From the NCBI RefSeq assembly GCF_004027225.2, contig NC_044282.2:59761225-59825224 (forward strand): a stretch of 64,000 nt of DNA. Direction: 5' to 3'. Position numbers and translations under genes: made by a program. The DNA is from Strigops habroptila (lineage: Eukaryota; Chordata; Aves; Psittaciformes; Psittacidae). Positions 62,812 to 64,000 of this stretch are shown here, piece by piece. The first letter of the stretch is position 1; each line of letters starts with the position of its first letter. The notes below the pieces were generated by a model that was given only the letters and a program-made list of their open reading frames with translations, had not been told where the DNA came from and did not search any database.

Positions 62812-62966
62812 TTTTTCCTTTTTTTTATTTTATTTTTTTTGTGTGTGTGTTTTCTTTCTTTTTCTTTTTTCCTTTTTTATTTCTCTTCTCTTTTTCTTTC
62901 TCTTTTTCTTTCTCTTTTTCTTTCTCTTTTTTTTTTGTTTTCTTTTTCTTTTTTTATTCTTCTGTA
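62812..62966. repeat. Long pyrimidine tract
   Basis: About 150 nt almost purely T and C on the plus strand, with repeated TTTCTTTCTCTTTTTC units and a GT run near the left end. It lies about 120 nt upstream of the AvBD13 TATA box. Confidence 0.9.
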
Positions 62967-63084
62967 ACAAGGTGTGTCCAAGAGTGGGAACATCCCAGTG
63001 CAACTGTTTGCTGTCATGTTGAAATACATCTGAGATTGACAAAGTTCCCTGGGCTCCAGGAGCGTTACACAACCCGTTCAGTGC

Positions 63085-63091
63085 TATAAAT
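63085..63091 (+). promoter_or_regulatory. TATA box, AvBD13
   Basis: TATAAAT 86 nt upstream of the AvBD13 start codon, close to the spacing seen in AvBD9, 10 and 11. Confidence 0.7.
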
Positions 63092-63176
63092 CCAGGATCT
63101 CCCTCTTCTCCCTCTTCTCCGCCTCTTTACAGCCCTTCGCTCCTCCTCGTGGTGGGACCTCCCCTCACGTCCAGCC

Positions 63177-63237
63177 ATGCGGATCCTCCAGCTGCTCTTT
63201 GCAATCATTATCATTCTCCTCCTCCAGGATGTTCCGG
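63177..63237 (+). CDS. AvBD13: Avian beta-defensin 13, first coding exon (partial)
   Basis: Encodes the signal peptide MRILQLLFAIIIILLLQDVP plus the first base of the next codon, followed by a donor GTAAGG. Chicken AvBD13 begins with nearly the same peptide, including the distinctive LLLQD. The cysteine-rich exon is not found in the remaining 763 nt, so the gene continues past the window edge and its integrity cannot be judged here. It is the third of three plus-strand defensin genes in tandem (AvBD11, 12, 13). Confidence 0.88.
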
Positions 63238-63921
63238 GTAAGGACAAAATACTCACAGGGGTTTCTGCAGGACTGTGGAGAGAGAAAAGACAGGTTCCTA
63301 CTCCAAGGTAGAGAAGGACAAGATAGGGCACTCAAGGCAAACCAGGTCAAGTCAAGCCTAACCTGACTCTTGCTTCCAGGGAACAAATTCCTTCTGAAAC
63401 AGTCTCCATGAAGTTCCTGGATGCAGGTGTCCCAGGTTCATAGTCTGTAAGTCCCCTCCTCTCCATCCCCTCAAAACCCACGCAGGAATGCTGAGTCTAA
63501 GCCCTGAGCCTGAGCTCTGCTCCTGACCAGGATACAAGCCTCATCCTCCAAAAGTCAAGGAGAACCCCATGAAATCAAAAGAATCTTTCAGAGGAAAAAT
63601 GTGGGGGGAAAGACTGCTAGCTTATTTGTGTGTCTGTCTGTTTTCTTCTGGGATTCTGTTTTCTTCCTTGGCTTGGCTTTGTCACTGCTTGCTTGTATGT
63701 ATATGTTAGAAATTCAGGTTTCATTCAGCTGTAAGGTCACTATGATGTTACTAGGACTATGGTGGTATATCTTTCATAGAAAACAAACCTCATAACCAAG
63801 AAGAAGAGATTTACTTGCTCAGCTTGTTTATACTCTCATTTAGTTACTTAACTCCTAGAGATAAAGAGGGGAGAGAGAAAGGTTTGCCTACTCCAGTGAT
63901 GGTGGATACCCACCTGTGCAT
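63238..63921. other. AvBD13 first intron, 5' part
   Basis: No cysteine-rich exon, repeat or other feature seen before the CR1 tail at the window edge. Confidence 0.6.
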
Positions 63922-64000
63922 CATAGAATCACAGAGTGGTTTGGGTTGGAAGGAACCTTAAAGCTCATCTAGTTCCAACCACCTGCCACAGGCAGGGACA
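63922..64000 (-). mobile_element. CR1 LINE tail, runs off the window
   Basis: CATAGAATCACAGAGTGG followed by TTTGGGTTGGAAGGAACC and TTAAAGCTCATCTAGTTCC is the complement of a CR1 3' end. The element continues beyond the right edge. Confidence 0.88.

Larger units (their letters stand above)
56617..63084. other. Intergenic between AvBD12 and AvBD13
   Basis: No gene recognised. It holds two short CR1 tails, a TA microsatellite at 58190-58232 and a long pyrimidine tract just upstream of AvBD13 (the CR1 tails and the tract are listed). Confidence 0.55.

Noticed and set aside
62787-63089. Phe/Ser-rich plus-strand frame
   Set aside because: It is translation of the pyrimidine tract.

Overview
The window is bird genomic DNA. 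It carries six avian beta-defensin (AvBD) genes with the usual small-exon layout, and about fifteen pieces of the CR1 LINE, the dominant avian interspersed repeat. The species cannot be told from the sequence alone. All gene names rest on comparison with chicken AvBD sequences recalled from memory; no search was run.

Layout, left to right. 1-6.65 kb: AT-rich, no gene recognised, one probable ERVL-type LTR fossil. 6.7-8.7 kb: AvBD8 (+). 9.4-10.0 kb: CR1. 14.2-10.5 kb: AvBD9 (-). 14.3-20.5 kb: no gene; a diverged local repeat pair with a CR1 apparently inserted into one copy. 23.5-20.5 kb: AvBD10 (-). 23.6-32.5 kb: no gene. 32.5-39.1 kb: a GC-rich island with a MYG1-like exon fragment, three tRNA-Trp(CCA), three tRNA-Arg(ACG), a decayed tRNA-Arg relic, and a large inverted repeat (arms about 1.3 kb, spacer about 1.8 kb). 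39.1-47.2 kb: CR1 copies, no gene. 47.2-49.7 kb: AvBD11 (+), the two-domain defensin. 55.4-56.6 kb: AvBD12 (+). 63.1 kb to the end: first coding exon of AvBD13 (+), cut by the window edge. The order 8-9-10-11-12-13 is that of the chicken cluster.

Each defensin gene has a signal-peptide exon and a cysteine-rich exon. AvBD8, AvBD9 and AvBD10 also end in a micro-exon of only two to five codons; AvBD11 has a second cysteine-rich exon. The products should be secreted host-defence peptides of epithelia and leukocytes. TATA boxes precede AvBD9, 10, 11 and 13, and polyadenylation signals follow AvBD8 to AvBD12.

Most worth a second look: (1) AvBD12 has an in-frame 27-nt tandem duplication that adds a fourth cysteine pair, and all five differences between the copies are amino-acid changing; (2) the second domain of AvBD11 is strongly acidic while the first is strongly basic; (3) a nearly identical palindrome carries tRNA-Trp and tRNA-Arg genes in both arms, in the middle of an immune gene cluster.
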